Source: Jacaranda mimosifolia
Taxonomy: Eukaryota; Streptophyta; Magnoliopsida; Lamiales; Bignoniaceae
Length of the DNA: 64,000 bases
NCBI GenBank assembly: GCA_018894105.1
Contig: CM032131.1
Location: 2,878,501 to 2,942,500 of the forward strand
Direction of reading: 5' to 3'
Shown here piece by piece: positions 63,866-64,000 of the stretch. Made by a program: the position numbers and the translations under genes. The first letter of the stretch is position 1. Each line of letters opens with the position of its first letter. Under the pieces are notes generated by a model that was not told where the DNA came from, made no database searches, and saw nothing but the letters and a program-made list of their open reading frames with translations.

Positions 63866-64000
63866 GTTGATTCCTCATAAAATGTAATATAAGTGCTTGC
63901 TATAGCCATTAAATTAATGAATCATTGCCGTATTGTTAAGGAAAATAAAGTTTCTTTTAATAAAAATATTATGATAAATTTTTTAACACAAATGCACATA

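Overview
The window is nuclear DNA of a flowering plant, most likely a eudicot. It is AT-rich, its genes are split by GT-AG introns, and plant-type Copia, Mutator-like (MULE), hAT and CACTA elements fill the spaces. Three intact genes are recognisable: a homologue of the uncharacterised plant protein At1g76660 (31.5-35.7 kb, minus), an MRNIP-like zinc-ribbon protein (54.6-55.9 kb, plus) and a poly(A)-binding protein with four RRMs and an MLLE domain (56.7-60.0 kb, minus). Exon joins were worked out from splice sites and reading phase; all three coding sequences close in frame (478, 330 and 646 residues).

Layout. 0-4.7 kb: AT-rich repeats, a GC-rich block, a MULE with a perfect 9-bp target duplication, and a CACTA-like terminus. 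5-10.4 kb: a decayed Ulp1-like (C48) protease gene on the minus strand, split by a second MULE. 11.2-17.6 kb: a complete but dead Copia retrotransposon with two 877-bp LTRs. 17.9-19.6 kb: a degenerate ~250-300-bp tandem array. 20.2-28.4 kb: a MULE carrying a 6.5-kb LTR-type insertion. 28.6-30.4 kb: a MULE with long terminal inverted repeats and a TAA-rich loop. 31.5-36.9 kb: the At1g76660-like gene. 37.5-48.9 kb: a zinc-knuckle ORF, two related tandem arrays (~288 bp and ~410-455 bp units), a 3.4-kb solo-LTR candidate and a second Ulp1-like remnant. 49-51 kb: the 3' end of another Copia element, minus strand. 51.5-52.6 kb: a decayed piece of ribosomal DNA (end of ITS2 plus the first ~0.9 kb of 25S rRNA). 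53.7-54.2 kb: an hAT MITE. 54.6-60.2 kb: the convergent MRNIP-like and PABP genes. 62-64 kb: one hAT remnant and one hAT MITE with a target duplication.

The most unusual observation is in the Copia LTRs. Each contains three modules in which a motif matching or closely resembling the plant snRNA upstream sequence element (USE, RTCCCACATCG) is followed, 33 bp after its end (32 bp in one module of the 3' LTR), by a TATA box. This is the spacing known for Pol II-type plant snRNA promoters. Other points of interest are the stray 25S/ITS2 fragment, two separate Ulp1-like remnants next to MULE-type sequence, a likely GC-AG intron in the MRNIP-like gene, and a series of transposons dated relative to each other by nesting and target duplications.
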